DNA from: Pseudomonadota bacterium
GTDB lineage: Bacteria; Pseudomonadota; Gammaproteobacteria; Burkholderiales; Burkholderiaceae_C
Reading direction: 5' to 3'
NCBI GenBank assembly: GCA_020161775.1
Contig: JAIUOW010000014.1
Span: forward strand, 79,748 to 143,747
DNA length: 64,000 nt
The notes under the pieces: generated by a model
What the model was told of the DNA's origin: nothing
Database searches by the model: none
The model's input: the letters and a program-made list of their open reading frames with translations, nothing else
Program-made: the position numbers and the translations under genes
In this document: in pieces, positions 19,334 to 28,307 of the stretch
Layout: every line of letters begins with the position of its first letter
Position numbering within the stretch: the first letter of the stretch is position 1

Positions 19334-20002
19334 TCACCAGGACGCAAACCGCGTCCCATCGTGGTCAAGAAATGCGCCTTTGTGCTTGGCACCCAGCCCC
19401 GCGATCGCACGGCGCATGGACGACACGCTCTCCTGAACGGTCAGCGGTGCCGAGGCACCACCCATGTCGGTTTGCACCCAGCCTGGCGACAGGGCCACCA
19501 GGATCGCGCCGGGGTAGTCGTGCTGGGCGGAGGCCACCGCCATGTTCAGTGCCGCTTTGCTCACACGGTAGGTCCACGCATAGCTGGACTCCACCCCGCC
19601 AACCTGCCCCATGCTGCTGGTGATGAACGCAAACCTGCCGCGCGCCGCCTCCACCAGCGGCGCCACCTGGGGCAGCGCCTGCATGGCGCCCAGCACGTTG
19701 GTGTGCAGGGTGCGGTCAAACTCTTCCTGCGTGGGCGGTGATTTGGCGTCGCCGGTGGGGAACACGCCCGCCACATACAGCGCCACGTCGATCTTCTCGC
19801 CGTCCAGCTGCCAGGCCAGGCCGCTGATGCTCGCGGGCTTGCTCACGTCCACCTTGAGCGCCGTGGCGCCCAGGGCTTGCAGCCTGTCCAGCCCGGCCGC
19901 ATCGCGCGCGGTGGCGATCACGCGGTCACCCGCGTCCCGGTACTGCCGCGCGAACTCCAGGCCGATGCCGCGCGAGGCACCGATGACCAGCACCGTGGCC
20001 AT
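19334..20002 (-). CDS. SDR-family oxidoreductase
   Basis: A 222-residue short-chain dehydrogenase/reductase. The cofactor loop is VIGASRGIGLEFARQY. The expected catalytic Ser and the YxxxK motif appear as FITSSMGQVGG and TYRVSKAALNM. The PGWVQTDMGG segment after the active site is typical of the carbonyl-reductase-like SDRs. The substrate is unknown. It lies 6 bases downstream of the thiolase gene and so is probably cotranscribed in the acyl-CoA block. Confidence 0.9.
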   Translation of the reverse strand: MATVLVIGASRGIGLEFARQYRDAGDRVIATARDAAGLDRLQALGATALKVDVSKPASISGLAWQLDGEKIDVALYVAGVFPTGDAKSPPTQEEFDRTLHTNVLGAMQALPQVAPLVEAARGRFAFITSSMGQVGGVESSYAWTYRVSKAALNMAVASAQHDYPGAILVALSPGWVQTDMGGASAPLTVQESVSSMRRAIAGLGAKHKGAFLDHDGTRFASW

Positions 20003-20008
20003 GTCGGC

Positions 20009-21190
20009 TTACACCAGCTCCAGCGCTACCGCCGTTCCTTCGCCGCCGCCGATGCACAGCGTGGCCAGGCCGCGCTTCTTGCCGCGGGCCTGCAGGGCAT
20101 GGATCAGCGTGACCATGATGCGCGCGCCCGATGCGCCGATGGGGTGGCCCAAAGCGCAGGCGCCGCCGTTCACGTTGACGATGTCATGGCCCACCTTCAG
20201 CTCTTCCATCAGCGCCATGGGCACGACGGCAAACGCTTCGTTCACCTCCCACAGGTCCACGTCCTTCACGCTCCAGCCGGCCTTGGCCAGCGCCTTCTGC
20301 GTGGCGCCCACCGGGGCGGTGGTGAACCAGTTGGGCTCCTGCGCGTGCATGGCGTGCGAGACGATGCGTGCCAGCGGCTTGGCGCCCAGTTTCTTCGCGG
20401 TGGACTCGCGCATCATCACCAGCGCGGCGGCGCCGTCATTGATGCTGGAGCTGCTGGCCGCCGTGATGGTGCCGTCTTTCTTGAACGCGGGCTTGAGCGT
20501 GGGGATCTTGTCCAGCTTGACCTTGCCCGGGCCCTCGTCGATGCTGATCACCGTGTCGCCCGCGCGGCCCTTGACCGTTACAGGCGTGATCTCGGCCTTG
20601 AACGCACCGGATTCGATGGCAGCCTTGGCGCGGTTGACGCTGGCGGTGGCAAAGGCGTCCTGTGCCTCGCGGCTGAAGCTGTACTTGGCCGCGCACTCCT
20701 CGCCAAAAGTGCCCATGGCCCGGCCGGGTTCGTAGGCGTCTTCCAGGCCGTCCAGCATCATGTGGTCATAGATGCGGTCATGGCCGATGCGGATGCCGCT
20801 GCGGCCCTTGAGCAGCAGGTGCGGCGCGTTGGTCATGCTCTCCATGCCGCCCGCGACCATCACGTCGTGGCTGCCGATGGCCAGCATGTCATGCGCGAAC
20901 ATCGCGGCCTTCATGCCCGAGCCGCACATCTTGCTGAGCGTGACGGCGCCCGCGCTCTTGGGCAGGCCGCCCTTGAACGCGGCCTGGCGTGCCGGGGCCT
21001 GGCCCTGGCCAGCCATCAGGCAGTTGCCAAACAGCACTTCGGTGATGAGTTCGGGCGACACGCCGGAACGCTCGACAGCAGCCTTGATGGCGGCGCCGCC
21101 CAGGTCGTGCGCGGCCAAAGAGGAAAAGTCGCCCTGGAAGCCGCCCATGGGGGTGCGCGCGGCGCCGACGATGACGATGGAATCAGACAT
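20009..21190 (-). CDS. acetyl-CoA C-acyltransferase (thiolase)
   Basis: A 393-residue thiolase. The nucleophilic Cys lies in [14 protein letters not shown], the catalytic His in [16 protein letters not shown], and the second Cys in [12 protein letters not shown]. The start [20 protein letters not shown] is the normal thiolase N-terminus. It can cleave acetoacetyl-CoA to two acetyl-CoA, which completes leucine breakdown, or act in beta-oxidation or PHB supply. The 5' end overlaps the aceK stop by 8 bases. Confidence 0.94.
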   Translation of the reverse strand: MSDSIVIVGAARTPMGGFQGDFSSLAAHDLGGAAIKAAVERSGVSPELITEVLFGNCLMAGQGQAPARQAAFKGGLPKSAGAVTLSKMCGSGMKAAMFAHDMLAIGSHDVMVAGGMESMTNAPHLLLKGRSGIRIGHDRIYDHMMLDGLEDAYEPGRAMGTFGEECAAKYSFSREAQDAFATASVNRAKAAIESGAFKAEITPVTVKGRAGDTVISIDEGPGKVKLDKIPTLKPAFKKDGTITAASSSSINDGAAALVMMRESTAKKLGAKPLARIVSHAMHAQEPNWFTTAPVGATQKALAKAGWSVKDVDLWEVNEAFAVVPMALMEELKVGHDIVNVNGGACALGHPIGASGARIMVTLIHALQARGKKRGLATLCIGGGEGTAVALELV

Positions 21191-23027
21191 GGTTTTCTCC
21201 TGAAGTTGAAGGGGTGGGCTGTTGGGCTGGGGCCTGCCAGCGCAGGAAGCGCTTGTCGCGCTCATAGGGAAATACGTCGTGCACGTAGCCGGCCTGGATG
21301 CGCTCCTTGTGAGCCTGCCAGAAGGCCGCGTCCAGCAGGTCACCGTGGTGCTTCATGAACACCTCGCGCACGGCGTTGTTGCCCAGCAGGAACGGGCCAA
21401 AGGTTTCCGGAAACACATCGCGCGGACCCACGGCGTACCAGATCTCGCCGCTCATCTCGTCTTCTTCGTTGCGCGCGGCAGGCACGCGGCGGAAGTTGCA
21501 GTCGGTGATGTATTCGATCTCGTCGTAGTCGTAGAACACCACCTTGCCATGGCGGGTGACGCCAAAGTTCTTCCAGAGCATGTCGCCGGGGAAGATGTTG
21601 GCGGCCACCAGGTCCTTGATGGCATTGCCGTATTCCACCACCGCGTGCTGGATCTGGCTGGTGGCGCGCTCGTCATCGGGGCCCGCGTCAAACGCTTCCT
21701 GCAGGTAGATGTTCAGCGGGATCATGCGCCGCTCGATGTACAGGTGCTTGATGATGACTTCTTCATGGCCGTCGCCGTCGCGGTCCGAGATTTCCAGCTG
21801 GCTGGGCGCGAATTTCTGGATTTCGGCGATCAGCTCCTCCTCGAAGCGGTCGCGCGCGAAGGCCACCTCGCTGTACTCCAGCGTGTCGGCCATGCGGCCC
21901 ACGCGGTCGTGCTGCTTGACCAGCAGGTACTTGCCCTTGATCTGTTCGCGCGTGGTGTCTTTCTGCGGCGGGTAGTAGTCCTTGATGAGCTTGAACACGT
22001 AGGGAAACGACGGCAGGTCAAACACCAGCATCACCATGCCCTTGATGCCGGGCGCAATGCGGAACTTGTCGCTGGAATGCTTGAGGTGGTAGAGGAAGTC
22101 GCGGTAGAACAGCGTCTTGCCCTGCTTGGCCAGGCCCAGCGCGTTGTAGATTTCATTGCGCGGCTTGCGCGGCATCAGGCTGCGCAGGAACTGCACATAG
22201 GCGCTGGGCACCTCCATGTCCACCATGAAATACGCCCGCGCAAAGCTGAACAGTGCCTGCAGGTCGTCCTCGCCGAACAGGCAGGCGTCAATCACCAGTT
22301 TTTCGTCCCGGCCATGAAGAATGGGCAACGCGAACGGCACTTCGTTGAAGCCGTTGATGATCTTGCCCACCACATAGGCGCCCTTGTTGCGAAAGAACAG
22401 GCTGGACAGCACCTGGATCTGGAAGTTGGCGCGCAGCTTCACCTGGGACAGCCGCGTGCTCATGGCCTCCAGCACCAGTTGGGCGTCGCGCGGCAAGTCT
22501 TCAAAGGGGCGTTGCAGGCGGAAGTTGTCAATGATGCGGGTGATGGTTTCCAGCAGCGTCTCGCGCGTGGGGTAATAGGCGCGGTAGGTCGGCGCCGCGG
22601 CGGGCTCGTCGTTTTCGATGTATTCGGTGCTGACGGCCGGGCGCACGAAGATGAAGTCGTTGTGAAAGTGCGTGCGGTGCAGGATCTTGGTGGTGACCGA
22701 ATTGAAAAACGTCTCGGCCAGCTCGGGCTGGTGGTGGTCCACCAGCAGCCCGATGTAGTGCAGCTTGATCTGCTGCCACACGTCCATCGGCTGCTCGCCG
22801 GCCTTGAATTCCTTTTCCAGCCGGGTGGTGGCCTCCTTCACGCGCAGGTCATAGAACTCGATGCGCTCGCGCTGGGCGCGCTGCTGGCCGTGCCAGTCGG
22901 CCGTTTCAAACCGGTGCTTGGCGCGGGCCGATTCGGTGCGGAACAACCGGTAGTGGCGGTTGAAGCCGTCCATCATCGCCTTGGCGATGTCATAGGCAAG
23001 CGGCGAGTCCAGGCGCTGGGGGAACAT
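21183..23027 (-). CDS. aceK: isocitrate dehydrogenase kinase/phosphatase
   Basis: A 614-residue bifunctional enzyme that phosphorylates and dephosphorylates isocitrate dehydrogenase and so directs acetyl-CoA flux between the TCA cycle and the glyoxylate bypass. Family-wide segments are seen throughout: [37 protein letters not shown] with the ATP-binding region, and [30 protein letters not shown] for the catalytic kinase core. It lies between thiolase and carbonic anhydrase genes, not beside aceA/aceB. This position ties it to the acetyl-CoA made by leucine breakdown. Confidence 0.96.
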   Translation of the reverse strand: MFPQRLDSPLAYDIAKAMMDGFNRHYRLFRTESARAKHRFETADWHGQQRAQRERIEFYDLRVKEATTRLEKEFKAGEQPMDVWQQIKLHYIGLLVDHHQPELAETFFNSVTTKILHRTHFHNDFIFVRPAVSTEYIENDEPAAAPTYRAYYPTRETLLETITRIIDNFRLQRPFEDLPRDAQLVLEAMSTRLSQVKLRANFQIQVLSSLFFRNKGAYVVGKIINGFNEVPFALPILHGRDEKLVIDACLFGEDDLQALFSFARAYFMVDMEVPSAYVQFLRSLMPRKPRNEIYNALGLAKQGKTLFYRDFLYHLKHSSDKFRIAPGIKGMVMLVFDLPSFPYVFKLIKDYYPPQKDTTREQIKGKYLLVKQHDRVGRMADTLEYSEVAFARDRFEEELIAEIQKFAPSQLEISDRDGDGHEEVIIKHLYIERRMIPLNIYLQEAFDAGPDDERATSQIQHAVVEYGNAIKDLVAANIFPGDMLWKNFGVTRHGKVVFYDYDEIEYITDCNFRRVPAARNEEDEMSGEIWYAVGPRDVFPETFGPFLLGNNAVREVFMKHHGDLLDAAFWQAHKERIQAGYVHDVFPYERDKRFLRWQAPAQQPTPSTSGENHV

Positions 23028-23043
23028 GGCGGGTGTGCGACGT

Positions 23044-23700
23044 TCAGCCGTGGGCTTCGACGATGCCCTGGATCGCGGCGCGGTACAGCGGCTCGATTTC
23101 GCCCTGCGCCCCCACGCTCATGTGCAGGTCCTGCAGCAGGCCGTCGTGCACGCCAAAGGCCCAGCCATGCACGCGCACGTTCTGCCCCTTGGCCCAGGCG
23201 TCGGTCATGACGGTGCTGACGCAGACGTTCACAACCTGCTCAATCACGTTCAGGTCCACCAGCGCGTCACCGCGCTTTTCGGGCGCGATGTTGTCCAGCA
23301 GGCCGCGATGCCGGTCGCGCACGTCCTGGATATGGCGGATCCAGTTGTCAGCCAGCCCCACGCGCACGTTGTTCAGCGCCGCCATGACGCCGCCGCAGCC
23401 GTAGTGGCCCACGACCATGATGTCTTCCACCTTCAGCATTTCCACCGCGTACTGGATGGCCGACAGCGCGTTCAGGTCTGAATGCACCACCACATTGGCC
23501 ACGTTGCGGTGCACGAACACCTCGCCCGGCTCCAGCCCCGTGATCTGGTTGGCCGGCACGCGGCTGTCGGAACAGCCGATCCACATGTATTTGGGCGTCT
23601 GCTGCTTGATCAGCCCCGTGAAAAACCCGGGGCGTGTGCGCTCCATTTCCGCCGCCCAGGCGCGGTTGTGCGAGAAGAGTTCTTGGATCGTTGAGGTCAT
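23044..23700 (-). CDS. beta-class carbonic anhydrase
   Basis: A 218-residue zinc enzyme interconverting CO2 and bicarbonate. The zinc ligands are Cys and Asp in [13 protein letters not shown], and His and Cys in [14 protein letters not shown]. The start [16 protein letters not shown] is the usual one. Because the pathway encoded nearby contains a biotin carboxylase using bicarbonate, a supply role is plausible but unproven. It follows liuA by 16 bases. Confidence 0.95.
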   Translation of the reverse strand: MTSTIQELFSHNRAWAAEMERTRPGFFTGLIKQQTPKYMWIGCSDSRVPANQITGLEPGEVFVHRNVANVVVHSDLNALSAIQYAVEMLKVEDIMVVGHYGCGGVMAALNNVRVGLADNWIRHIQDVRDRHRGLLDNIAPEKRGDALVDLNVIEQVVNVCVSTVMTDAWAKGQNVRVHGWAFGVHDGLLQDLHMSVGAQGEIEPLYRAAIQGIVEAHG

Positions 23701-23716
23701 GGCGCTATTTTGCGCC

Positions 23717-24916
23717 TTACATCGTCTCGGCAAACAGCTCGCGGCCGATCAGCATGCGGCGGATCTCACTGGTGCCCGCGCCGATCTCGTACAGCTTGGC
23801 ATCGCGCCACAGGCGGCCCAGCGGGTATTCGTTGATGTAGCCGTTGCCGCCGAAGATCTGCACGCCCTCGCCCGCCATCCAGGTGGCCTTCTCGGCGCAC
23901 CACAGGATCACGCTGGCGCAGTCCTTGCGCACCTGGCGCACGTGTTCCGTGCCGAGCATGTCCAGGTTCTTGGCCACCGTGTAGGCAAAGCTGCGGCCGG
24001 CCTGCAGCACGGTGTACATGTCGGCCACCTTGCCCTGGATGAGCTGGAATTCGCCGATGCTCTGGCCGAACTGCTTGCGGTCGTGGATGTACGGAATGAC
24101 GTTGTCCATGACCGACTGCATGATGCCCAGCGGCCCGCCCGTCAGCACGGCGCGCTCGTAGTCCAGCCCGCTCATCAGCACCTTGGCGCCGCCGTTCACG
24201 GCGCCCAGCACGTTGGCCGCAGGCACCTCCACGTTCTGGAACACCAGCTCGCCCGTGTGGCTGCCGCGCATGCCCAGCTTGTCCAGCTTCTGGGCGATGG
24301 AAAAGCCCTTCATGCCCTTTTCGATCAGGAAGGCGGTGACGCCGCGCGCGCCCAGCTCGGGCTCGCTCTTGGCATACACCACCAGTGTGTCGGCGTCGGG
24401 GCCGTTGGTGATCCACATCTTGCTGCCGTTGAGCAGGTAGTAGCCGCCCCCCGAGGCACTCGGCTCCTTCCACTCGGCCTTGAGCTTCATGCTGATCACG
24501 TCGGAGCCCGCACCGGGCTCGCTCATGGCCAGCGCGCCCACGTGTTCGCCGCTGATGAGCTTGGGCAGGTATTTGGCGCGCTGCGCGTCGCTGCCGTTGC
24601 GCTTGATCTGGTTGACGCACAGGTTGCTGTGCGCGCCATAGCTCAGGCCCACGCTGGCGCTGGCGCGGCTGATTTCCTCCATGGCGATCATGTGGGCCAG
24701 GTAGCCCATGTTGGCGCCCCCGTATTCCTCGCCCACGGTAATGCCCAGCACGCCCAGGCTGCCCATCTTTTGCCACAGGTCCATGGGGAACTGGTCGCTG
24801 CGGTCGATCTCGGCGGCGCGCGGGGCAATTTCAGCCTGGGCAAATTCGCGTACCGCGTCGCGCAACGCATCGATGTCCTCGCCCAGCTGGAAGTTCAGGC
24901 CCGGAAGGTTGTTCAT
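23717..24916 (-). CDS. liuA: isovaleryl-CoA dehydrogenase
   Basis: A 399-residue FAD enzyme that oxidises isovaleryl-CoA to 3-methylcrotonyl-CoA, the substrate of the carboxylase encoded at 4.4-11.3 kb. The isovaleryl-type hallmark is the catalytic Glu in helix [18 protein letters not shown] (Glu254), as in human IVD. The [20 protein letters not shown] and [12 protein letters not shown] segments also match closely. It is preceded by a thioesterase gene and a LiuR-type operator, so LiuR control is likely. Confidence 0.96.
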   Translation of the reverse strand: MNNLPGLNFQLGEDIDALRDAVREFAQAEIAPRAAEIDRSDQFPMDLWQKMGSLGVLGITVGEEYGGANMGYLAHMIAMEEISRASASVGLSYGAHSNLCVNQIKRNGSDAQRAKYLPKLISGEHVGALAMSEPGAGSDVISMKLKAEWKEPSASGGGYYLLNGSKMWITNGPDADTLVVYAKSEPELGARGVTAFLIEKGMKGFSIAQKLDKLGMRGSHTGELVFQNVEVPAANVLGAVNGGAKVLMSGLDYERAVLTGGPLGIMQSVMDNVIPYIHDRKQFGQSIGEFQLIQGKVADMYTVLQAGRSFAYTVAKNLDMLGTEHVRQVRKDCASVILWCAEKATWMAGEGVQIFGGNGYINEYPLGRLWRDAKLYEIGAGTSEIRRMLIGRELFAETM

Positions 24917-24928
24917 GCAAAGATCTCC

Positions 24929-25390
24929 TCAGTTCTTGACGTCGTCGCGCCCGGTGATGGTCATCAGCGTGGCGCCCAGGGTGGCAATGAGTTTTTCGTG
25001 GCCGGCGTCGCTGGCGTAGGCACGGCCTTCGGTCACGGTGATGGTGCGGCCGGGCTTGACCACCTGGCCCACCATGCGAAAGCGCTGGCCGCGCGCTGGC
25101 GCCAGCAGGTTGACCTTGAATTCAATGGTCAGCACACCGGCGCCGGCCGGCATCAGGGTGAACCCGGCGTAGCCGCAGGCTGAATCCAGCGCGGTGGCCA
25201 CCATGCCGGCATGCAGAAAGCCATGCTGCTGCGTGAGCCCCGGCGCCCAGTCCAGCAGGATCTCCACCGTGCCGGGGGCGATGGCGCCCAGCGAAGCGCC
25301 GATGGTGCCCATGGCGCCCTGCAGCGCAAAGCTGTCGCGCACGCGCTGCGCATAGGCGGCGTCCTGGGGTTCGAAGGTGGGCTGCGCCAT
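24929..25390 (-). CDS. PaaI-type hotdog thioesterase
   Basis: A 153-residue hotdog-fold protein. The central helix motif HGFLHAGMVATALDSACGYAGF carries the conserved Asp of PaaI/4HBT-type acyl-CoA thioesterases. The C-terminal beta strands end in AYASDAGHEKLIATLGATLM. It probably hydrolyses small or aromatic acyl-CoA thioesters and may relieve CoA trapping in the leucine pathway. It is the first gene behind the palindromic operator at 25403-25426, with the start codon 12 bases downstream of the site. Confidence 0.88.
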   Translation of the reverse strand: MAQPTFEPQDAAYAQRVRDSFALQGAMGTIGASLGAIAPGTVEILLDWAPGLTQQHGFLHAGMVATALDSACGYAGFTLMPAGAGVLTIEFKVNLLAPARGQRFRMVGQVVKPGRTITVTEGRAYASDAGHEKLIATLGATLMTITGRDDVKN

Positions 25391-25402
25391 TCAATGCTCC
25401 AG

Positions 25403-25426
25403 ATTGACGTTTACGTAAACGTCAAT
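25403..25426. promoter_or_regulatory. Perfect palindrome, likely LiuR operator of the liuA block
   Basis: A 24-base perfect palindrome: ATTGACGTTTAC followed by its exact reverse complement. It sits between the liuR stop and the thioesterase start. The symmetric TTGACGTTTACG half-site matches the style of sites described for MerR-type LiuR regulators by comparative genomics. A near-identical copy occurs at 25915-25936. Confidence 0.85.
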
Positions 25427-25444
25427 TATGGCCGATCCGCCGGA

Positions 25445-25843
25445 TCATTTCGCCTTGTCCATGCGCGCCAGCAGCGCGCGGGCTTCTTTTTCATGGACCT
25501 TGATCTCGTCCAGGTTGGCCTGCAGGTCGGCCATCTGCTCTTCCAGCTGCTTGCGGTGCTGGGCCAGCACGGCCAGGAACTTGCGCAGCTGTGGCCCGGT
25601 GTCGCGCGGGCTGTCATAGGTGTCGATGATTTCCCTGGCCTCGGTCAGGCTCAGGCCCAGGCGCTTGGCGCGCAGCGTGAGTTTCAGGCGCGTGCGGTCG
25701 CGCGCGCTGTACACCCGGTTGCGCCCGCCGGGGCCTGACCGTTCGGGCTGCAGCAGGCCCATGTCTTCATAAAAGCGCATGGCCCGCGTGGTCAGGTCGA
25801 ATTCCCGCGCCAGGTCGCTGATGGTGTAGGTGTTCGTCGCCAT
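25445..25843 (-). CDS. liuR: MerR-family transcriptional regulator LiuR
   Basis: A 132-residue MerR-type regulator of branched-chain acyl-CoA degradation. The N-terminal winged helix-turn-helix reads YTISDLAREFDLTTRAMRFYEDMGLLQPER, followed by GGRNRVYSARDRTRLKL. The middle has the LGLSLTEAREIIDTYDSPRD stretch typical of the LiuR/SoxR-like subset, and the C-terminus is a dimerising coiled coil (EEQMADLQANLDEI). There is no cysteine metal site. It lies directly upstream of the thioesterase-liuA genes and is flanked by two matching operators. Confidence 0.93.
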   Translation of the reverse strand: MATNTYTISDLAREFDLTTRAMRFYEDMGLLQPERSGPGGRNRVYSARDRTRLKLTLRAKRLGLSLTEAREIIDTYDSPRDTGPQLRKFLAVLAQHRKQLEEQMADLQANLDEIKVHEKEARALLARMDKAK

Positions 25844-25914
25844 GGTTCAAAAGTTCTCGTGTACCGGGGTGACAGCTGCCGCGGCAGGCGCTGCCTACAA
25901 TGGGCCCATTAAAA

Positions 25915-25936
25915 ATGACGTTTACGTCAACGTCAA
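25915..25936. promoter_or_regulatory. Second LiuR-type operator, divergent region
   Basis: ATGACGTTTACGT at the left and AACGTCAA at the right form a near-perfect copy of the 25403-25426 palindrome. One inner base and the outer base differ. It lies 72 bases upstream of liuR and 38 bases upstream of the metallo-hydrolase start, so it may serve both divergent genes and provide autoregulation. Confidence 0.78.
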
Positions 25937-25974
25937 CTTTCGCCTGCATCCTACCCCAGCCTCCCGTCCTGTCC

Positions 25975-27045
25975 ATGAACGCACTTGAACACCAGCTCCA
26001 GTACACCTTTGGCGACCAGATGCCGGCGCCGGGCACCACGATGGAGGTGGCACCGGGCGTGCGCTGGATCCGCATGGCGCTGCCATTTGCGCTGGACCAC
26101 ATCAACCTGTGGCTGCTGCGCGATAGCCTGGACGGGCCGGACGGAACCAGAATACAGGGCTGGACGGTGGTGGACTGCTGCATCACCCATGACGAATCCA
26201 AGGCGCAGTGGGAAACGATTTTTGCCACGCAACTTGAAGGCCTGCCCATCCTGCGCGTGATCGTGACGCACATGCACCCGGACCACATCGGCCTGGCGCA
26301 CTGGCTGTGCGCGCGCTGGAATGCGCCGCTGTGGATCAGCGCCACTGACTACAACGCCGCGCGCCTGGGCTCGCAGAGCACCACGGGCTTTGGCGGCGCG
26401 TCGGCGGCCGACTTTTTTGCGTCACACGGCCTGATCGACCCGGAGTCGGTCGAGAAGATCCGCGGCCGCGCCAGCTATTACCCCAGCATGGTGCCCGACG
26501 TGCCCCGCAGTTTCCGCCGCCTGCAGGACGGCCAGGCCGTCACCATCGGCGGGCGTGCCTGGCGGTGCATTGCCGGTTATGGCCATGCCCCCGAGCACAT
26601 GGCGCTGTACTGCGATGAACTTCAGGTGCTGATCAGCGGCGACATGATGCTGCCGCGCATTTCCACCAATGTGAGCGTGTACGACGTGGAGCCTGAATCC
26701 AACGCGCTGGCTTCGTTCCTGGAATCCATTGACCGTTTCGCCCCGCTGCCGGCCGACACGCTGACGCTGCCGTCACACGGCAAACCGTTTCGCGGCCTGC
26801 ATGCGCGCATCGCACAGCTGCACGCCCATCATCGCGACCGCCTGGCCGAGGTGCTGGACGCCTGCCGGGCCGCACCCCAGTCCGCGGCGGATGTGCTGCC
26901 GGTGCTGTTCAAGCGCAAGCTGGATCTGCACCAGACCACGTTTGCCATGGGCGAATCGGTGGCGCACCTGCACCTGATGTGGTTTGACGGCCGCCTCAGG
27001 CGTGAACGGGGTCCAGACGGGGTGTGGCGCTTCTCGGCGGTGTGA
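25975..27045 (+). CDS. MBL-fold metallo-hydrolase
   Basis: A 356-residue metallo-beta-lactamase-fold hydrolase. The metal-binding motif is VTHMHPDHIGLAHWL, with further ligands in AGYGHAPEHM and SGDMML. A winged C-terminal domain (GLHARIAQLHAHHRDRLAEVLDAC and onward) is typical of the larger hydrolases often found near acyl-CoA pathways. The upstream LiuR-type site suggests a place in leucine or acyl-CoA metabolism, possibly as a thioesterase. The ATG at 25975 is chosen because the longer frame would run through the operator. Its last 50 bases overlap the convergent gene on the other strand. Confidence 0.88.
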   Translation: MNALEHQLQYTFGDQMPAPGTTMEVAPGVRWIRMALPFALDHINLWLLRDSLDGPDGTRIQGWTVVDCCITHDESKAQWETIFATQLEGLPILRVIVTHMHPDHIGLAHWLCARWNAPLWISATDYNAARLGSQSTTGFGGASAADFFASHGLIDPESVEKIRGRASYYPSMVPDVPRSFRRLQDGQAVTIGGRAWRCIAGYGHAPEHMALYCDELQVLISGDMMLPRISTNVSVYDVEPESNALASFLESIDRFAPLPADTLTLPSHGKPFRGLHARIAQLHAHHRDRLAEVLDACRAAPQSAADVLPVLFKRKLDLHQTTFAMGESVAHLHLMWFDGRLRRERGPDGVWRFSAV

Positions 27046-27937
27046 GGGACGCAACCCATTCGCGGGCAAAGGCGGCCAGGCTGGCCATCTGCGCCAGGCA
27101 ATGGCGCCCGCAGGCGCCTTCCAGCGGGTAAGCGTAGCGCAGCAGCAGCTCGCCGCTGGCAGGGTCGCGGCTGAACGCCGCCCCATGCGGCTGGCCCGCC
27201 AGCGCGAAGTTGGCCTCCATCATGGCCAGGGCCTCGGCCTGGGCCTGCTCGCCCGGTTCACGCCGGCCCAGCGGCACGCCCACCAGCGCCACGTGCGGGC
27301 GCAGCCGCGGCAAATGGGCCATGACGACCTCCACCTCCTGGAACTGCAACGCGAAGGAAAACGCCCCGGTGTCCGGCGGGCCGGGCTGAGCGGGTTGACC
27401 CACTACGTCGCACAGCGCCAGGTACAGGTCGCGAAAGCGCCATGCCGCGTCCAGCGCCGCATCGGTGTCGTGCAGCACCCCGCGCGCGCCGCCCCGGCCC
27501 GGCGACAGCAGCTCGGGATGGACGACGCGGTGGCGTTGCCAGTGCAGCACCACGTCCGCCATGTGGGTGGCACGCTGGTAGGCGCTCAGCGGCGTCATGT
27601 CCTGCAGCGGGCAGGGCCACAGCATCACGACGTCGCCAGTCAGCGGGTTGCGCGCAAAGCGGGGCGAGTCCAGGTCGGGCAGCACGGAGTTTGCGTCCAG
27701 CAATGCCAGCCATGCGGCCGCGGCGTCGCCGTCATGATGGATGGGCGTTTCCATCGGCGCCGTGAGGACGGCCTGCGACGTGCCGGCTGCTGGCATGCAG
27801 ACCGCCGTGATCGCCACGCCGCGAAGGTCCATGGTTGCGGCCTGTGCGTGTGGGCCCCGCATGACGGCCTGTGGCGCCCCGGTGCCCGCCAGCTCGGCAA
27901 TGCTGTCGCACAGGTCCTGAAAGCCGCTCAGGGGCAT
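26996..27937 (-). CDS. Protein with two CesT-like (type III chaperone-like) domains
   Basis: A 313-residue soluble protein that seems to hold two related domains. The C-terminal half reads like the Tir-chaperone (CesT) family: a strand FSFALQFQEVEVVMAHLP, a helix with MMEANFALAGQPHGAAFSRD, then LLLRYAYPLEGACG and a closing helix. The N-terminal half shows the same order (WLALLDANSVLPDLDSPRFARN, VVMLWPCPLQDM). CesT proteins are secretion chaperones, yet no type III secretion gene is in the window. The assignment rests on pattern similarity only. The start overlaps the small upstream gene by 10 bases. Confidence 0.55.
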   Translation of the reverse strand: MPLSGFQDLCDSIAELAGTGAPQAVMRGPHAQAATMDLRGVAITAVCMPAAGTSQAVLTAPMETPIHHDGDAAAAWLALLDANSVLPDLDSPRFARNPLTGDVVMLWPCPLQDMTPLSAYQRATHMADVVLHWQRHRVVHPELLSPGRGGARGVLHDTDAALDAAWRFRDLYLALCDVVGQPAQPGPPDTGAFSFALQFQEVEVVMAHLPRLRPHVALVGVPLGRREPGEQAQAEALAMMEANFALAGQPHGAAFSRDPASGELLLRYAYPLEGACGRHCLAQMASLAAFAREWVASLTPPRSATPRLDPVHA

Positions 27938-28236
27938 GCGGGCTCCCCCGCGAACAGCCGGGCCAGGCCGGCAGCACGCGCGGAGTGCGCCACCAGTACC
28001 GGCAGGTCGGCAGGCGTGCCGGCGCCGTCCAGGGCCTGGCTGATCCGCCCACCCAGCTGCGTCCAACCGGCAGCACCGTCGCCCAGGCCTGGTAGCTCGC
28101 CGGACTGCATGGCCATGGCCTGCGCCACATCGGTACCCGGCTCGGCCTGTGCGTTGGCGGCGCGGCCGCCGCGCGCCACGTGTGCAAGGGCTGCGCCATG
28201 TGCGGCAAAGTCGGGGGGCGGGACGGGAATTCGCAT
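27928..28236 (-). CDS. Small hypothetical protein, partner of the CesT-like gene
   Basis: A 102-residue acidic/alanine-rich protein starting MRIPVPPPDFAAHGAALAH. No domain is recognised. It has a proline-rich first segment, then helix-prone stretches, and no signal peptide or membrane helix. Its stop overlaps the start of the tandem CesT-like gene by 10 bases, so the two are most likely cotranslated. If the neighbour is a chaperone, this product could be its client, but that is inference. Confidence 0.55.
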   Translation of the reverse strand: MRIPVPPPDFAAHGAALAHVARGGRAANAQAEPGTDVAQAMAMQSGELPGLGDGAAGWTQLGGRISQALDGAGTPADLPVLVAHSARAAGLARLFAGEPACP

Positions 28237-28307
28237 GGAGGCATCCGGTTCGCTTCCATGCTAGGAACGCGCCTGGCGGCGCACAACATACCGACGTCTC
28301 GCGGATC

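Noticed and set aside
28237-28307. HrpB/HrpX-type promoter box ahead of the CesT-like pair
   Set aside because: I looked for TTCG-N16-TTCG and found none in the 71-base gap, so type III-specific control is not supported.
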